Of a stretch of DNA of 64,000 nucleotides, positions 17,416 to 26,198 are shown piece by piece; position 1 is the first letter of the stretch; each line of letters opens with the position of its first letter. Under the pieces are notes generated by a model. It made no database searches. It was given only the letters and a program-made list of their open reading frames with translations, and was not told the origin of the DNA. Origin of the DNA: Caldicellulosiruptor acetigenus (lineage in GTDB: Bacteria > Bacillota > Thermoanaerobacteria > Caldicellulosiruptorales > Caldicellulosiruptoraceae); contig NZ_CP113866.1 in NCBI RefSeq assembly GCF_026914305.1, positions 268,501 through 332,500 on the forward strand, read 5' to 3'. The position numbers and the translations under genes are program-made.

Positions 17416-18891
17416 ATGGATGCTGATATCTACAGAGAAATAGCCAAAAGGACAAACGGTGACATTTACATTGGTGTGGTTGGACCTGTCAGAACAGGAA
17501 AGTCCACCTTCATAAAAAGATTCATGGACCTTTTTGTAATTCCAAACATTGAAGATGAGTATAAAAAAGAGAGAACAAAGGATGAACTTCCGCAAAGTGC
17601 GCAGGGCAAAACCATAATGACAACAGAACCCAAGTTTGTTCCTAATGAAGCTGTTGAGATAGTGCTATCAAGTGGTGCAAGGCTGAAGGTACGGCTTGTT
17701 GACTGCGTTGGATACCTTGTTGAAGGTGCAATGGGACACTTGGAAGAAAACCATCCGCGCATGGTCACAACACCGTGGTTTGAAAAGCCAATCCCGTTTG
17801 AAGAGGCAGCAGAGATTGGCACTAAAAAGGTCATCCAGGACCACTCAACGATTGGGATAGTTATCACAACAGATGGCACAATTACTGATATACCACGAGA
17901 AAACTACATAAAGGCAGAAGAGAGAGTGATTGAAGAATTAAAACAAATCAACAAACCATTTGTGATTGTTCTCAACACCGCAAAACCCTACTCACCCGAC
18001 ACACAAGAGCTCAAAAAAGATCTTGAAGAGAAGTACAAAATGCCAGTTTTGATTGTCAACTGTCTTCAGATGCAGATTGAGGATGTAAAGAGGATTTTAG
18101 AGACAGTACTGTTTGAGTTTCCTATTGTTGAAGTAAAGATTAACCTGCCCAGATGGTTTGACGAGCTGGAAGATGAGTCGTGGCTCAAAAAAGAGATTTA
18201 TGAAAAGATAAAAGAATATGCAGAAAAACTTAACAAAATCAGAGATATAACAGACCAGCTTGAAGTTTTAAAACAACATCCCCAGATTGACAGGTGTGAG
18301 GTTGTAGGAATAAATTTGGGAGATGGGAAGAGCGAGCTTTCAATTTACTTCAAAGAAGGGCTTTTGTTCAAGATCATTGAAGAGGCAACCGGGTTTGAAA
18401 TAAAAGGCGAGCATCATCTTGTAAGACTTCTTTGCGATCTTTCGCAAATAAAGAAAGAGTATGATAAGCTAAAAGATGCTCTTAATGAAGCAAAAGAAAA
18501 GGGATACGGTATTGTTGCACCTGCTTTGGATGAGCTCAAGCTTGAAACACCTGAAATAGTAAAAAGAGGAAACAGCTTTGGTGTAAGACTCAAGGCCTCT
18601 GCACCATCTTTGCACATCATAAGAGTGGAAGTTGAGACAGAGGTGTCACCAATTGTTGGAACAGAGAAACAGAGCGAAGAACTTGTGAACTTTTTGATGA
18701 AAGAGTTTGAAGACGACCCAAAAAAGATTTGGGAGTCAAACATATTCGGAAAATCGCTTCATGAGCTTGTAAAAGAAGGGCTTCAAAATAAGCTTCTAAG
18801 GGTTCCAGAAGATAGCCAAGAAAAGCTCAGAGAGACTTTGCAGAGGATTATAAACGAAGGAAGTGGAGGGCTTATTTGCATAATCCTTTAA
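17416..18891 (+). CDS. spoIVA: Stage IV sporulation protein A, spore-coat morphogenetic ATPase
   Basis: A 491-residue protein matching SpoIVA in length and ends. The Walker A is GPVRTGKS at 23-30, preceded by RTNGDIYIGVV, and the protein ends with GGLICIIL as in Bacillus. SpoIVA polymerises by ATP hydrolysis on the forespore outer membrane as the coat base. The ATG at 17416 follows GGGGGAAAG; a longer in-frame start at 17386 lacks the conserved N-terminus. It stands alone with its own terminator. Its presence implies a sporulation gene set, or its remains. Confidence 0.96.
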   Translation: MDADIYREIAKRTNGDIYIGVVGPVRTGKSTFIKRFMDLFVIPNIEDEYKKERTKDELPQSAQGKTIMTTEPKFVPNEAVEIVLSSGARLKVRLVDCVGYLVEGAMGHLEENHPRMVTTPWFEKPIPFEEAAEIGTKKVIQDHSTIGIVITTDGTITDIPRENYIKAEERVIEELKQINKPFVIVLNTAKPYSPDTQELKKDLEEKYKMPVLIVNCLQMQIEDVKRILETVLFEFPIVEVKINLPRWFDELEDESWLKKEIYEKIKEYAEKLNKIRDITDQLEVLKQHPQIDRCEVVGINLGDGKSELSIYFKEGLLFKIIEEATGFEIKGEHHLVRLLCDLSQIKKEYDKLKDALNEAKEKGYGIVAPALDELKLETPEIVKRGNSFGVRLKASAPSLHIIRVEVETEVSPIVGTEKQSEELVNFLMKEFEDDPKKIWESNIFGKSLHELVKEGLQNKLLRVPEDSQEKLRETLQRIINEGSGGLICIIL

Positions 18892-18894
18892 AAC

Positions 18895-18927
18895 AAAAAG
18901 GTCCAAACGCTTTGTCTGGACCTTTTT
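18895..18927. terminator. Terminator between spoIVA and the convergent glycosidase-like gene
   Basis: AAAAAGGTCCA (18895-18905) pairs perfectly with TGGACCTTTTT (18917-18927); works on both strands by symmetry. Confidence 0.85.
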
Positions 18928-18932
18928 GTGTT

Positions 18933-21572
18933 TTAATACCCTCTTGCAAGATAAATATACCCTTTTTCAACATCACATGCAAGGTTTATACTTTTTGTGC
19001 TTGATTTTGAAAGTAAATTATTTGATGATGCATATCCGATGTAAAGAGTATCGTATCTTTCTACACGGGTGTAATCGCTTGTGGGGCAGATGATCATTGA
19101 AGGTGCTTTTCTTGATTTTGAAAGTCTTATGAGTATATCCTTTTCATGTTGCCTGAGACTTTCAAAGGGGATGTCCAAAACAACAATCAGTGGTTTTTTC
19201 TCAGCTGATAGATTTTTAATCCTAATCCACTGATAGAACGAAAAGTCCAAAATTGAACCACTTTTGGTTCTTAAAAATACTATGTTGAACTTTTCATTCT
19301 TTTCGTATGGTGGGTTGTCCTTTTCAAGACTGTAGCATTTCAAATAGCTGCCAAGATTTGACTCTACCTTTTTCTTAATATCACTTGGCAAACTTTCAAA
19401 ACTCTTTGTCAGGAAAATTACAGATGATTTTGCAAGCTTCTCATCAAACTTTGCAACATACTGATTTATACTTTCAACAGGTGGTGTATTTACAATATCG
19501 CCTGTGAGATTGTCAATCCAGATGTAGCCTTGCGTCTTTTGCGGAATGAGAAGAATATAGTCTAAGGTTTTGTAACTCTCTACATTTAAGGAATAGCTTT
19601 TGAAATTGTCGCTTTTAAGCTGCGCAATCTCAACCTCTTTTTGCGTGCCATTTAGCATTTTAAAGCCAAGGTAGACTTTGACGTTTTTTGCACAAAGGTC
19701 AAATGAAATTTTACTTATATTTGTAAGATCAACAGGAGTTTTAAAATCAAGCTTGAAACTTTTGCCTTTTATTGAAGAGATGCTAAAGTATATCTTGTTT
19801 GAATATTTTCCCTGTGTCTTGTTCTTAGATGAAAGAAACATCGAAACACCTTTTGGCCAGCTCAAGGCAAAGTAGTCAAACGACCTTAGAAGCTGTGTAG
19901 TTTGACCTATCCCAACGGGTATACTGCATTTTAAATCTTTGTAAGTAAATGTTATAAAGCCTCGGAAGTCAGATTTTGCTCTAAAAACTCCGTCTTTGAA
20001 CTCAAAAGCTGGATTTTCTTCTACTTGAACTTTTCTTGGGTCTATCTCTTTAAAGTGACCAACCTTATCTTTTATATAAAACCTCAGCGCTGCAGACTCA
20101 CCGGGCAAAAGATTAATCTGCTTTTTGCTTGTGGTCAAAATCTCTGGCTTGTACACCGAAATCTTTTTTTGTGCAAAAGCTTTTTGGTACACATCTTCAT
20201 ACACACAAGATATTGTAACAACACCATCTTTGTAAGGAGTAAATATGCCATCTTTTATGTCTATCTCATAAGCATCCTGGTACACCTTCAAATATACAGC
20301 ATCGTATGTGATTGTGTTGTAGAACCTGTCCTTTGCAAAAACCTTTATAGGATACTCTTCGCCTGCAAAAATCTTGTCAGGACAGTCTATATAAAATGTG
20401 GCAATTTTATCATCTCTGTATTTGTAAAAAGCTGCTATGCTGTCAAATACCTTTCTGGTCTCACCTGTGTTGTAAAAGGCTTTGAGGTTTCCATCGTTGT
20501 CCTTTGCAATAAGCTGTGTGGAATACCCGCCATCAAGGTTTATGGCTGTCCACACTCCAATTGACTGCAAAAACATTGCAAGCTCACCTTGTGATAGGCC
20601 AATGCTCTTTCCATTTCGGCCGTCAACTGCAACAAGATAGAGGTATCGACCGGTTTTGTCAATGCCAATTGCAGAGCGCGGATGCCTTCCTGCAATCTCA
20701 TGTGTAAAAGTTAGTATTTTGCCATCTTTTAACAAAAAGGTATTACCGGATGCCGCAGCTTTTATTCTCTCAAGTGGAATGGAAAGGTCTATCTTTAAAC
20801 TTACTTTGTCGCCTACTTTGAAGTTTGTTTTTAGGTTTTTTGCATAGTTTCCTGTTGCTGCTAAAAGATATTCATCCTTATCCAAGGCTACAGCTGGAGC
20901 TTCTTCTCTGATATCCGTGATGATACCATCTTTTATGATGATCTCCACAATTCCCTTGTACTTGTTTCCGATGGTTTTTCGAACATAGTCGCCTGTGAAC
21001 AAAATAGGGTATGTCAAATCGCCTGTGAACTTGTTTATGTGTGCAATCTTGAATTCATAGCCAGAATCTATATTTACAAGCTTGTATGAAAGACCGTTTA
21101 TATAGTCAAAAAGAATTTCATTTGAGTTTGTGTACACAAAAGCCGGGAAGGTATTTTGCTTATTATTTGGTGAAGATAGAATCTTGCCACCTGATACAGA
21201 AATTCCAATTGGCCAGATTTTATTGTAGTCTGTCTTAGTGTTTGTGTAAAAGAAGTTTGCGTTTATTGCGGCAACGGGATTTTTGTCGATTTGGTTGTAG
21301 ACCATGTTATAGACAAAATCACCGGTGTTTGCAACGCTTGACTTTAGCACATCAAAGTCAAATCCGCCATCTATAAGGTCAAGCTTTATGCAGTTTATAT
21401 CCACAAACCCCTCATCTGTCAAAAGTTCGTATTTTTCATAATACGTGCGAGGAGCAATCTGCTGTGTTGTTTTAAATCTCAAGATTTCTGTATACGGCTT
21501 TGCAAATGCTGATAGAACGAGCGACAAAATTGTCGCAAATGACACAAAGCTTAAAAACTTTTTCATCTTCAT
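18933..21572 (-). CDS. Exported phosphodiester glycosidase (NAGPA-domain) multidomain protein
   Basis: An 879-residue protein with a signal peptide (cleavage near residue 24, after SAFA). Residues about 110-400 carry the phosphodiester glycosidase / NAGPA domain (PF09992): PVAAINANFFYTNT, the GIS-x-SGGKILSS motif, HPRSAIGIDKTGRYLYLVAVDGR and WTAINLDGGYSTQLI. Later parts contain Ig-like beta domains (about 410-560) and a carbohydrate-binding-like region (about 570-700). Such enzymes cleave sugar-phosphodiester linkages; the natural bacterial target, possibly cell-wall or capsule polymers, is not known. GGAGG precedes the start. Monocistronic. Confidence 0.82.
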   Translation of the reverse strand: MKMKKFLSFVSFATILSLVLSAFAKPYTEILRFKTTQQIAPRTYYEKYELLTDEGFVDINCIKLDLIDGGFDFDVLKSSVANTGDFVYNMVYNQIDKNPVAAINANFFYTNTKTDYNKIWPIGISVSGGKILSSPNNKQNTFPAFVYTNSNEILFDYINGLSYKLVNIDSGYEFKIAHINKFTGDLTYPILFTGDYVRKTIGNKYKGIVEIIIKDGIITDIREEAPAVALDKDEYLLAATGNYAKNLKTNFKVGDKVSLKIDLSIPLERIKAAASGNTFLLKDGKILTFTHEIAGRHPRSAIGIDKTGRYLYLVAVDGRNGKSIGLSQGELAMFLQSIGVWTAINLDGGYSTQLIAKDNDGNLKAFYNTGETRKVFDSIAAFYKYRDDKIATFYIDCPDKIFAGEEYPIKVFAKDRFYNTITYDAVYLKVYQDAYEIDIKDGIFTPYKDGVVTISCVYEDVYQKAFAQKKISVYKPEILTTSKKQINLLPGESAALRFYIKDKVGHFKEIDPRKVQVEENPAFEFKDGVFRAKSDFRGFITFTYKDLKCSIPVGIGQTTQLLRSFDYFALSWPKGVSMFLSSKNKTQGKYSNKIYFSISSIKGKSFKLDFKTPVDLTNISKISFDLCAKNVKVYLGFKMLNGTQKEVEIAQLKSDNFKSYSLNVESYKTLDYILLIPQKTQGYIWIDNLTGDIVNTPPVESINQYVAKFDEKLAKSSVIFLTKSFESLPSDIKKKVESNLGSYLKCYSLEKDNPPYEKNEKFNIVFLRTKSGSILDFSFYQWIRIKNLSAEKKPLIVVLDIPFESLRQHEKDILIRLSKSRKAPSMIICPTSDYTRVERYDTLYIGYASSNNLLSKSSTKSINLACDVEKGYIYLARGY

Positions 21573-21611
21573 GCTTGCCTCCAGTCTTTTGTTATGAAAA
21601 ATCGCAAGAGT

Positions 21612-22319
21612 TTAGTCTTTTAACCCCCATATATTTCTCTTTATAGCATTAAAGACCAAATCCTTGGTTGCAGGGTGAAACTGTTTTAAGCTTTTTACAA
21701 ACTCTTTCATTCTTTGCCTGTTAGTTTTTCCATTTGCAGGGCATGGATTTGTGATTACAGGAAGTTCGAGCTTTTTTGCAGCAGACCTCAGGTCATGCTC
21801 TTTTAAATAAATCATGGGTCTTATCGTTGTTATCTGGGTTCTGTCAAGGTATGTCTTTGGCGAAAAACAGTAGATTCTTCCTTCAAAAAACAAGCTCAGG
21901 AAAAATGTTTCAACCACATCATCTAAGTGATGTCCGAGCGCAACCTTGTTGCAACCCAGACTTTTTGCTGTGGAGTTGAGTATTCCACGGCGAAGGTTTG
22001 CGCAAAGCGAGCAAGGGTTTTCTTCTTTTCTGATATCAAACACAATCTGTTTTATTTGCGATGGAACAAGATGAAATTCAACATCTATTTTATCACAAAA
22101 TTCTTTGATTGGCAAAAAATCCATTCCTTCAAATCCCATATCAACTGTGATGGCAACAACATCAAACTTTTTGGGGTAAAATCGTCTCATAAAGCTCAAA
22201 GTGTAGAGCATGGTAAGACTATCTTTTCCGGCAGACACACCAACCGCAATTTTGTCGCCATCTTCTATCATCTCAAAATCTTCTACCGCTTTTCTGACTT
22301 TGCTAAAGATATGCTGCAT
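21612..22319 (-). CDS. ttcA: TtcA-like tRNA 2-thiocytidine synthetase (PP-loop ATPase)
   Basis: A 235-residue PP-loop enzyme: GVSAGKDSLTM near residue 30 activates the tRNA base with ATP, the CSLCANLRRG motif supplies two cysteines and NPCPANGKTNRQ the third, the pattern for a 4Fe-4S cluster in TtcA. It thiolates C32 of certain tRNAs. The PP-loop reads SAGKDS instead of SGGKDS, a mild variation. It lies directly opposite, and divergent from, a five-tRNA cluster. The symbol assumes TtcA rather than a related TtcA-like subgroup. Confidence 0.85.
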   Translation of the reverse strand: MQHIFSKVRKAVEDFEMIEDGDKIAVGVSAGKDSLTMLYTLSFMRRFYPKKFDVVAITVDMGFEGMDFLPIKEFCDKIDVEFHLVPSQIKQIVFDIRKEENPCSLCANLRRGILNSTAKSLGCNKVALGHHLDDVVETFFLSLFFEGRIYCFSPKTYLDRTQITTIRPMIYLKEHDLRSAAKKLELPVITNPCPANGKTNRQRMKEFVKSLKQFHPATKDLVFNAIKRNIWGLKD

Positions 22320-22428
22320 TTTCTTTCTTCCTCCAAATACTATTATTTTGATTTACATTGTAGGCATTATTAATTATACCATGCATAGCACAGAACAAAG
22401 AAGTTAAAAATTTCCTGTGTTTAACCTC

Positions 22429-22457
22429 TTGACGAAAACAAAAAATGATGTTATCAT
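22429..22457 (+). promoter_or_regulatory. Promoter of the tRNA cluster
   Basis: TTGACG (22429-22434), 17 bp, TATCAT (22452-22457), with the first tRNA beginning 15 bp after the -10. Confidence 0.65.
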
Positions 22458-22471
22458 ATAAATGCTGATGG

Positions 22472-22548
22472 CGGGGTGTAGCTCAGCTTGGTAGAGCACG
22501 TGGTTTGGGACCATGGGGCCGGAGGTTCAAGTCCTCTCACCCCGACCA
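22472..22548 (+). tRNA. tRNA-Pro (UGG)
   Basis: Cloverleaf with acceptor CGGGGTG/CACCCCG, D-loop with GGTAGAGC, anticodon loop TTTGGGA (anticodon TGG), T-arm GGTTCAAGTCC, encoded CCA at 22546-22548. First gene of the cluster. Confidence 0.93.
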
Positions 22549-22635
22549 TGAGAAGAAAATAGGTATTGACAAAGAAGAGTAGTGTGTGCTAAAATACAGA
22601 AGCGTCGGTTTTGAAGTTGTCTGGAAGTTAAACAT

Positions 22636-22720
22636 GGAGGGGTACCCAAGTGGTCAAAGGGGGCAGACTGTAAATCTGTTGCCGCAGGCTTCGTTGGTTC
22701 GAATCCAACCCCCTCCACCA
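22636..22720 (+). tRNA. tRNA-Tyr (GUA)
   Basis: Class II tRNA with long variable arm; acceptor GGAGGGG/CCCCTCC, anticodon loop around CTGTAAA (GTA), T-arm GGTTCGAATCC, encoded CCA. Confidence 0.93.
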
Positions 22721-22737
22721 TCTTGAGAAAAAATGGT

Positions 22738-22813
22738 GCTGGCGTAGCTCAATCGGTAGAGCAGCCGACTTGTAATCGGCAGGTTGCGGGTTCGAGTCCC
22801 ATCGCCAGCTCCA
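22738..22813 (+). tRNA. tRNA-Thr (UGU)
   Basis: Acceptor GCTGGCG/CGCCAGC, anticodon stem GCCGA/TCGGC with loop CTTGTAA (TGT), T-arm GGGTTCGAGTCCC, encoded CCA. Confidence 0.94.
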
Positions 22814-22841
22814 TTTAATTTAATAAAGCTAAATAAGAGGT

Positions 22842-22917
<76 letters not shown>

Positions 22918-22926
22918 TTTAAATGC

Positions 22927-23006
<80 letters not shown>

Positions 23007-23054
23007 GTTTTCAAGGGATTTGAGACTTGGAATAATATTACAAATTCATTTTTT

Positions 23055-23073
23055 ACAGCTACCCTACAGCTAC
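23055..23073 (+). repeat. Left arm-type repeats (2 x ACAGCTAC)
   Basis: ACAGCTAC at 23055-23062 and 23066-23073, 11 bp apart, between attL and the integrase 3' end. The same octamer occurs three times at the right end (32916-32943) in the same orientation, as expected for integrase N-domain arm sites. Confidence 0.7.
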
Positions 23074-23092
23074 CCGAGAAACTGTAAAAAAT

Positions 23093-23128
23093 TAGGGTAA
23101 CTACTCCACCTCAGGAGTGGTTACCCTT
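23093..23128 (-). terminator. Terminator of integrase gene
   Basis: GGGTAAC-x-ACTCC pairs with GGAGT-x-GTTACCC over 13 positions with one mismatch; on the - strand it is followed by TAATTTTTT. It overlaps the last codons of the integrase. Confidence 0.75.
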
Positions 23129-24211
23129 TATGTTTATCTGCTCAAATAGATGATTTAACTTCATTGCTGCAGCTTTCTTTATCTCTGGCATGACGTGAGA
23201 ATAGATATTAAGAGTTGTTGAGATGTCATTATGACCTAAGAGCTCTTGTACAACCTTTGGATGTTCATTGGCTTCTAACAATCTTGTTGCGTACGTGTGT
23301 CTTAAAGCATGAAAGTTTATATCAAGATTTGCCTTTTCAATTATGCGATAAAATACTCTTAAAAAATTTCTTGGTTCAATCGGAGTGCCAAGCTCTGTTG
23401 CAAAGACTAAATTGTTGTCTTCATATAAGCTTCCAGCTTGGAGCCTTTCTTCAAGTTGTCTTTTGCGATGTTCTTTTAACTCTTCTAAAATAACAGGTGG
23501 TACAGGAATTGTTCTTATACCTGCTGCTGTTTTGGGTTCTTGGAATGCTAACATCGTTTTTGTTGGCAGGTTCTTGTCGTATGTTTTTATTCTTCTGAGT
23601 GACCTTTTAATGGTTATTGTTCCCTCTTTAAGATTTACACAATCCCACTTTAAAGCAAGAAGCTCACCAAGCCTAACTCCACTTGCAAGAGCCAGCAAGA
23701 AGGCTGGTCTTAGTCTTTCACCTTCCAAGGCAGCTATAAACCTTTGCTGCTCTTGCAAGGTCAAGACTCTTATTTCATTTTTGGTCTTTGTTTTTGGCAG
23801 TGTTGTTGCTTCACTTACATTCCTTACTACTAACCCATTTTTTAAAGCCTGGTCTAAGGCTGAGTGCAATATAACGTGAATGTGTTTTATAGTAGACAAA
23901 GAAAGTCCATTTCCATATTTGGAGTTGTACAATGCTTGCAAGTGTTCAGGTCTTAAATCCTTGAGTTTATAATGTCCAATAGCTGGGACTATATGATTGT
24001 TGATAAGGCTTTCATACACTCCACTTTTTAAATCGTTCAATGCTTTTGCTATCTTGTCGGCAACTTCCTGTCTTGTCTTGCCATAAAAATACTGTCGCTT
24101 TTGCTTGCCGCTTTCATCTCTTCCTATGGTGATTTGACCGCACCAAAGCCCATCCTTCCTTCTGTATATACTGCCTTCATTATTCCCTCTCTTTTTGCTC
24201 TTGGCAGGCAT
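23111..24211 (-). CDS. int: Tyrosine recombinase / phage-type integrase, possibly internally deleted
   Basis: A 366-residue integrase of the Tn916/phage family. The N-terminal arm-binding domain has GSIYRRKDGLWCGQITIG; the catalytic domain has Arg in ASGVRLGELLALKW, HALRHTYATRLLE (His-x-x-Arg), LLGHNDISTTLNIYSHV with the second His and nucleophile Tyr. It would catalyse integration and excision at tRNA-Arg. Around residues 62-70 the text jumps from NDLKSG to VYESLINNHIVPAIG; relatives usually have 30 to 40 more residues there (start of the core-binding domain). The ATG at 24211 follows AGAGGTG and lies just after the Uma2 stop. Confidence 0.93.
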   Translation of the reverse strand: MPAKSKKRGNNEGSIYRRKDGLWCGQITIGRDESGKQKRQYFYGKTRQEVADKIAKALNDLKSGVYESLINNHIVPAIGHYKLKDLRPEHLQALYNSKYGNGLSLSTIKHIHVILHSALDQALKNGLVVRNVSEATTLPKTKTKNEIRVLTLQEQQRFIAALEGERLRPAFLLALASGVRLGELLALKWDCVNLKEGTITIKRSLRRIKTYDKNLPTKTMLAFQEPKTAAGIRTIPVPPVILEELKEHRKRQLEERLQAGSLYEDNNLVFATELGTPIEPRNFLRVFYRIIEKANLDINFHALRHTYATRLLEANEHPKVVQELLGHNDISTTLNIYSHVMPEIKKAAAMKLNHLFEQINIKGNHS

Positions 24212-24212
24212 T

Positions 24213-24794
24213 TTATAACACCTCTTTGATTGGCGCAAAGTCTATAACAAGGTCTTCAAAGATACTAACTTTGACCTTGTCATTGAATGTGTAAACTTCT
24301 GGCGGCAAGTAATCTTCATTGTTTTTGAGTCTGTATACAAAGATTGTTTGGTTGTTAGGGTTGACAATCCAATACTCTTTGACTTTAAACTGATTATACA
24401 GGTTTAGCTTTCTTACGTAGTCGTGAGATGGATTATATTCTGACACAACCTCAATTATCATCTCAGGAGCTCCAAAACAACCTCTTTCAGTAAGTTTTCT
24501 CTTATCACATATGATTGAAATATCAGGCTGAACAACGTTTTTTGCTTGCTTTTCATCCTGCCCTTCTTCAACAAGAACAACATCAAATGGAGCTGTATAA
24601 ACTTTGCAGGGCTTGTTGTTTTGCTTAATATAATTACCAATACTTAGTGTAAGTTCAAAAATAATTTCTTGGTGCACTCTTGAAGGTGCAGGGCTCATAT
24701 CATAAATAACACCATCAATGAGCTCAACCCTTGCGTCTTCTGGAAATTCAAGATAGTCTGCATATGTGTAAATCTTAGGCATTCTTGCTTCCAT
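24213..24794 (-). CDS. Uma2-family (DUF820) restriction-endonuclease-fold protein
   Basis: A 193-residue PD-(D/E)XK-type protein (PF05685). Signs are RVELIDGVIYDMSPAPSRVHQ at the N-terminus, VVQPDISIICDKRKL, the acidic PEMIIEVVSEYNPSHD and the KLNLYNQFKVKEYWIVNP block. The family is widespread, often multicopy, and its biological role is unknown; nuclease activity is inferred from fold. It lies between the repressor and integrase and overlaps the XRE gene by 20 bp. A diverged paralogue sits just outside attR (33201-33821) and a fragment at 43286-43363. Confidence 0.85.
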   Translation of the reverse strand: MEARMPKIYTYADYLEFPEDARVELIDGVIYDMSPAPSRVHQEIIFELTLSIGNYIKQNNKPCKVYTAPFDVVLVEEGQDEKQAKNVVQPDISIICDKRKLTERGCFGAPEMIIEVVSEYNPSHDYVRKLNLYNQFKVKEYWIVNPNNQTIFVYRLKNNEDYLPPEVYTFNDKVKVSIFEDLVIDFAPIKEVL

Positions 24795-25638
24795 CTAAAT
24801 CACCTTCTTTGACTTTATTTTCTATGTTGTTATCATTTTCTATTAACTCTATTAAATCTTGTGGCATTTCTAAGAATTTTAAAATTCGGCTAAAATTCTC
24901 TTTCAAATTTTTTGTGTAGAATTCTTCAATATATCTCAAAGAAGACAAGATTTCTCCATGCTGCTTTAATAAATCGGTAAGTCCGAAATAAACATCATAA
25001 ACTTCAGAAATAATTTTTCTTATAATTTCATCATCAATTTCTTTTTCAATCGCATATAAATTTCCTCTGCTATCAGATACTACTTTAATATATTTGTGGT
25101 TCTCCAAAAGCCATCTAAACACATCTATAGGTTCATAATCATTTTTTAAAGCTATAAAATACGCTGATCTTTGCGAATAGTTCAACAAAAAATTAAAATA
25201 AGAGTTTAAACTCTCTAACAAATTTTTTAATAAAACAAGAATTTCCTTTTTGTTATCCCCAAAAAGATGTTGATATAAAACACCAGATATATTTTTTATA
25301 AGCGGTTCAACATTATTTATTAGAATATTTCCTAAGATTGCTTTACTTTCTGAATCCATTAAATCATCAATTACCTCATCAAGCTTATATTTCTCATAGA
25401 AATTTCTTCCTTTGAATTCTTCTTCTCTGGTTCTAAAGTCGCTGTTACCTATCAAATAGTCCACAGTAACATCAAAATACTCTGCAATTTTGAGTAAGGT
25501 ATCAAAATTAGGCTCCCTATGCCCATTTTCATAATTTGCTATGGTTTGTGTAGAAACTCCTAAAATTTCTGCTAAATCACTTCTTGAAATATTTTTTTCT
25601 TCTCTAAGCTCTTTAAGCCTAAATCTAAATAAATTCAC
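24775..25638 (-). CDS. XRE-family repressor with long C-terminal domain
   Basis: About 287 residues. The N-terminal helix-turn-helix (RLKELREEKNISRSDLAE, then GVSTQTIANYENGHREPNFD) is a clear XRE/Cro-CI domain ending DVTVDYLIG; the remaining 200 residues are helical with no recognised family. The likely start is GTG at 25638, after GGTGGTGG; the ATG at 25674 has no ribosome site. It is divergent from the excisionase-like gene with shared operator-like repeats, so it is the probable master repressor of the element (Stl/CI position). Confidence 0.8.
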   Translation of the reverse strand: MNLFRFRLKELREEKNISRSDLAEILGVSTQTIANYENGHREPNFDTLLKIAEYFDVTVDYLIGNSDFRTREEEFKGRNFYEKYKLDEVIDDLMDSESKAILGNILINNVEPLIKNISGVLYQHLFGDNKKEILVLLKNLLESLNSYFNFLLNYSQRSAYFIALKNDYEPIDVFRWLLENHKYIKVVSDSRGNLYAIEKEIDDEIIRKIISEVYDVYFGLTDLLKQHGEILSSLRYIEEFYTKNLKENFSRILKFLEMPQDLIELIENDNNIENKVKEGDLDGSKNA

Positions 25639-25657
25639 ACAACCACCACCAAAAACT

Positions 25658-25790
25658 ATTCGTTTAATTTTCATTATAAAACAAACTTAGAGAATTAACA
25701 ATATCAAACCAAATGAATTTATCAGTAAATATTTAAAACTATATGTTGACATATACGTTTTGTTTGATATAATAATATTAGAAAACGAAT
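25658..25790. promoter_or_regulatory. Divergent control region with inverted AAACGAAT operators and rightward promoter
   Basis: Rightward promoter: TTGACA (25746-25751), 16 bp, TATAAT (25768-25773). The octamer AAACGAAT occurs at 25783-25790 on the + strand and inverted at 25658-25665; AAAACAAA is similarly inverted near 25678 and 25757. These flank the promoters of the XRE gene and the excisionase-like gene and are candidate repressor operators. Confidence 0.6.
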
Positions 25791-25843
25791 TGAATATAGC
25801 AAAATAAAGTCACCCAATAAAACATTAAAAGGGGTGTTAAGAG

Positions 25844-26062
25844 ATGGAGCTTTACAACCCACAACCACAAAGAGAAAAAATTGAAAAACTCACAATCAGC
25901 ATAAAGGAAGCTGCCCAGATGCTGGGTATATCTTACAATGTCATGCTTACTTTGGTACACAGGAGGGACTTTCCAAAAATCTTGGCTGGGCAGCGACGTA
26001 TCCTCATACCCAAAGAAGCTTTTATCCGCTGGGTAAATGAACAGGCTTGCCAGAATAAATAA
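25844..26062 (+). CDS. Excisionase-like helix-turn-helix protein
   Basis: A 72-residue DNA-binding protein of the MerR/Xis-like helix_turn_helix_17 type: LTISIKEAAQMLGISYNVMLTLVHRRDFPKI is the winged-helix recognition segment and RRILIPKEAFIRWV the wing and last helix. Small proteins of this kind direct excision of tRNA-integrated elements or act as regulators. AAAAGGGGTG precedes the ATG. It is the first gene of the rightward transcript, opposite the XRE repressor. About 135 bp follow, with a CTGT-CGG hairpin near 26129-26147 that may be a weak terminator. Confidence 0.8.
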   Translation: MELYNPQPQREKIEKLTISIKEAAQMLGISYNVMLTLVHRRDFPKILAGQRRILIPKEAFIRWVNEQACQNK

Positions 26063-26198
26063 GGTGCTTACTTACTTTTGTTAGGTGTCCATGTTCAAGC
26101 TATCCCCTTTCTTCCTTCTGTTCGTTGCCCTGTTCGGTAACCGACAGAGCGGCTTTTTGATAGCTGGTTGTTGTTGCTATACAGAAGAGTGGTTATAA

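Noticed and set aside
20025..20564. 179-codon + strand frame inside the phosphodiester glycosidase gene
   Set aside because: Cys/Leu-rich shadow sequence without family resemblance; the opposite strand encodes the conserved domain.
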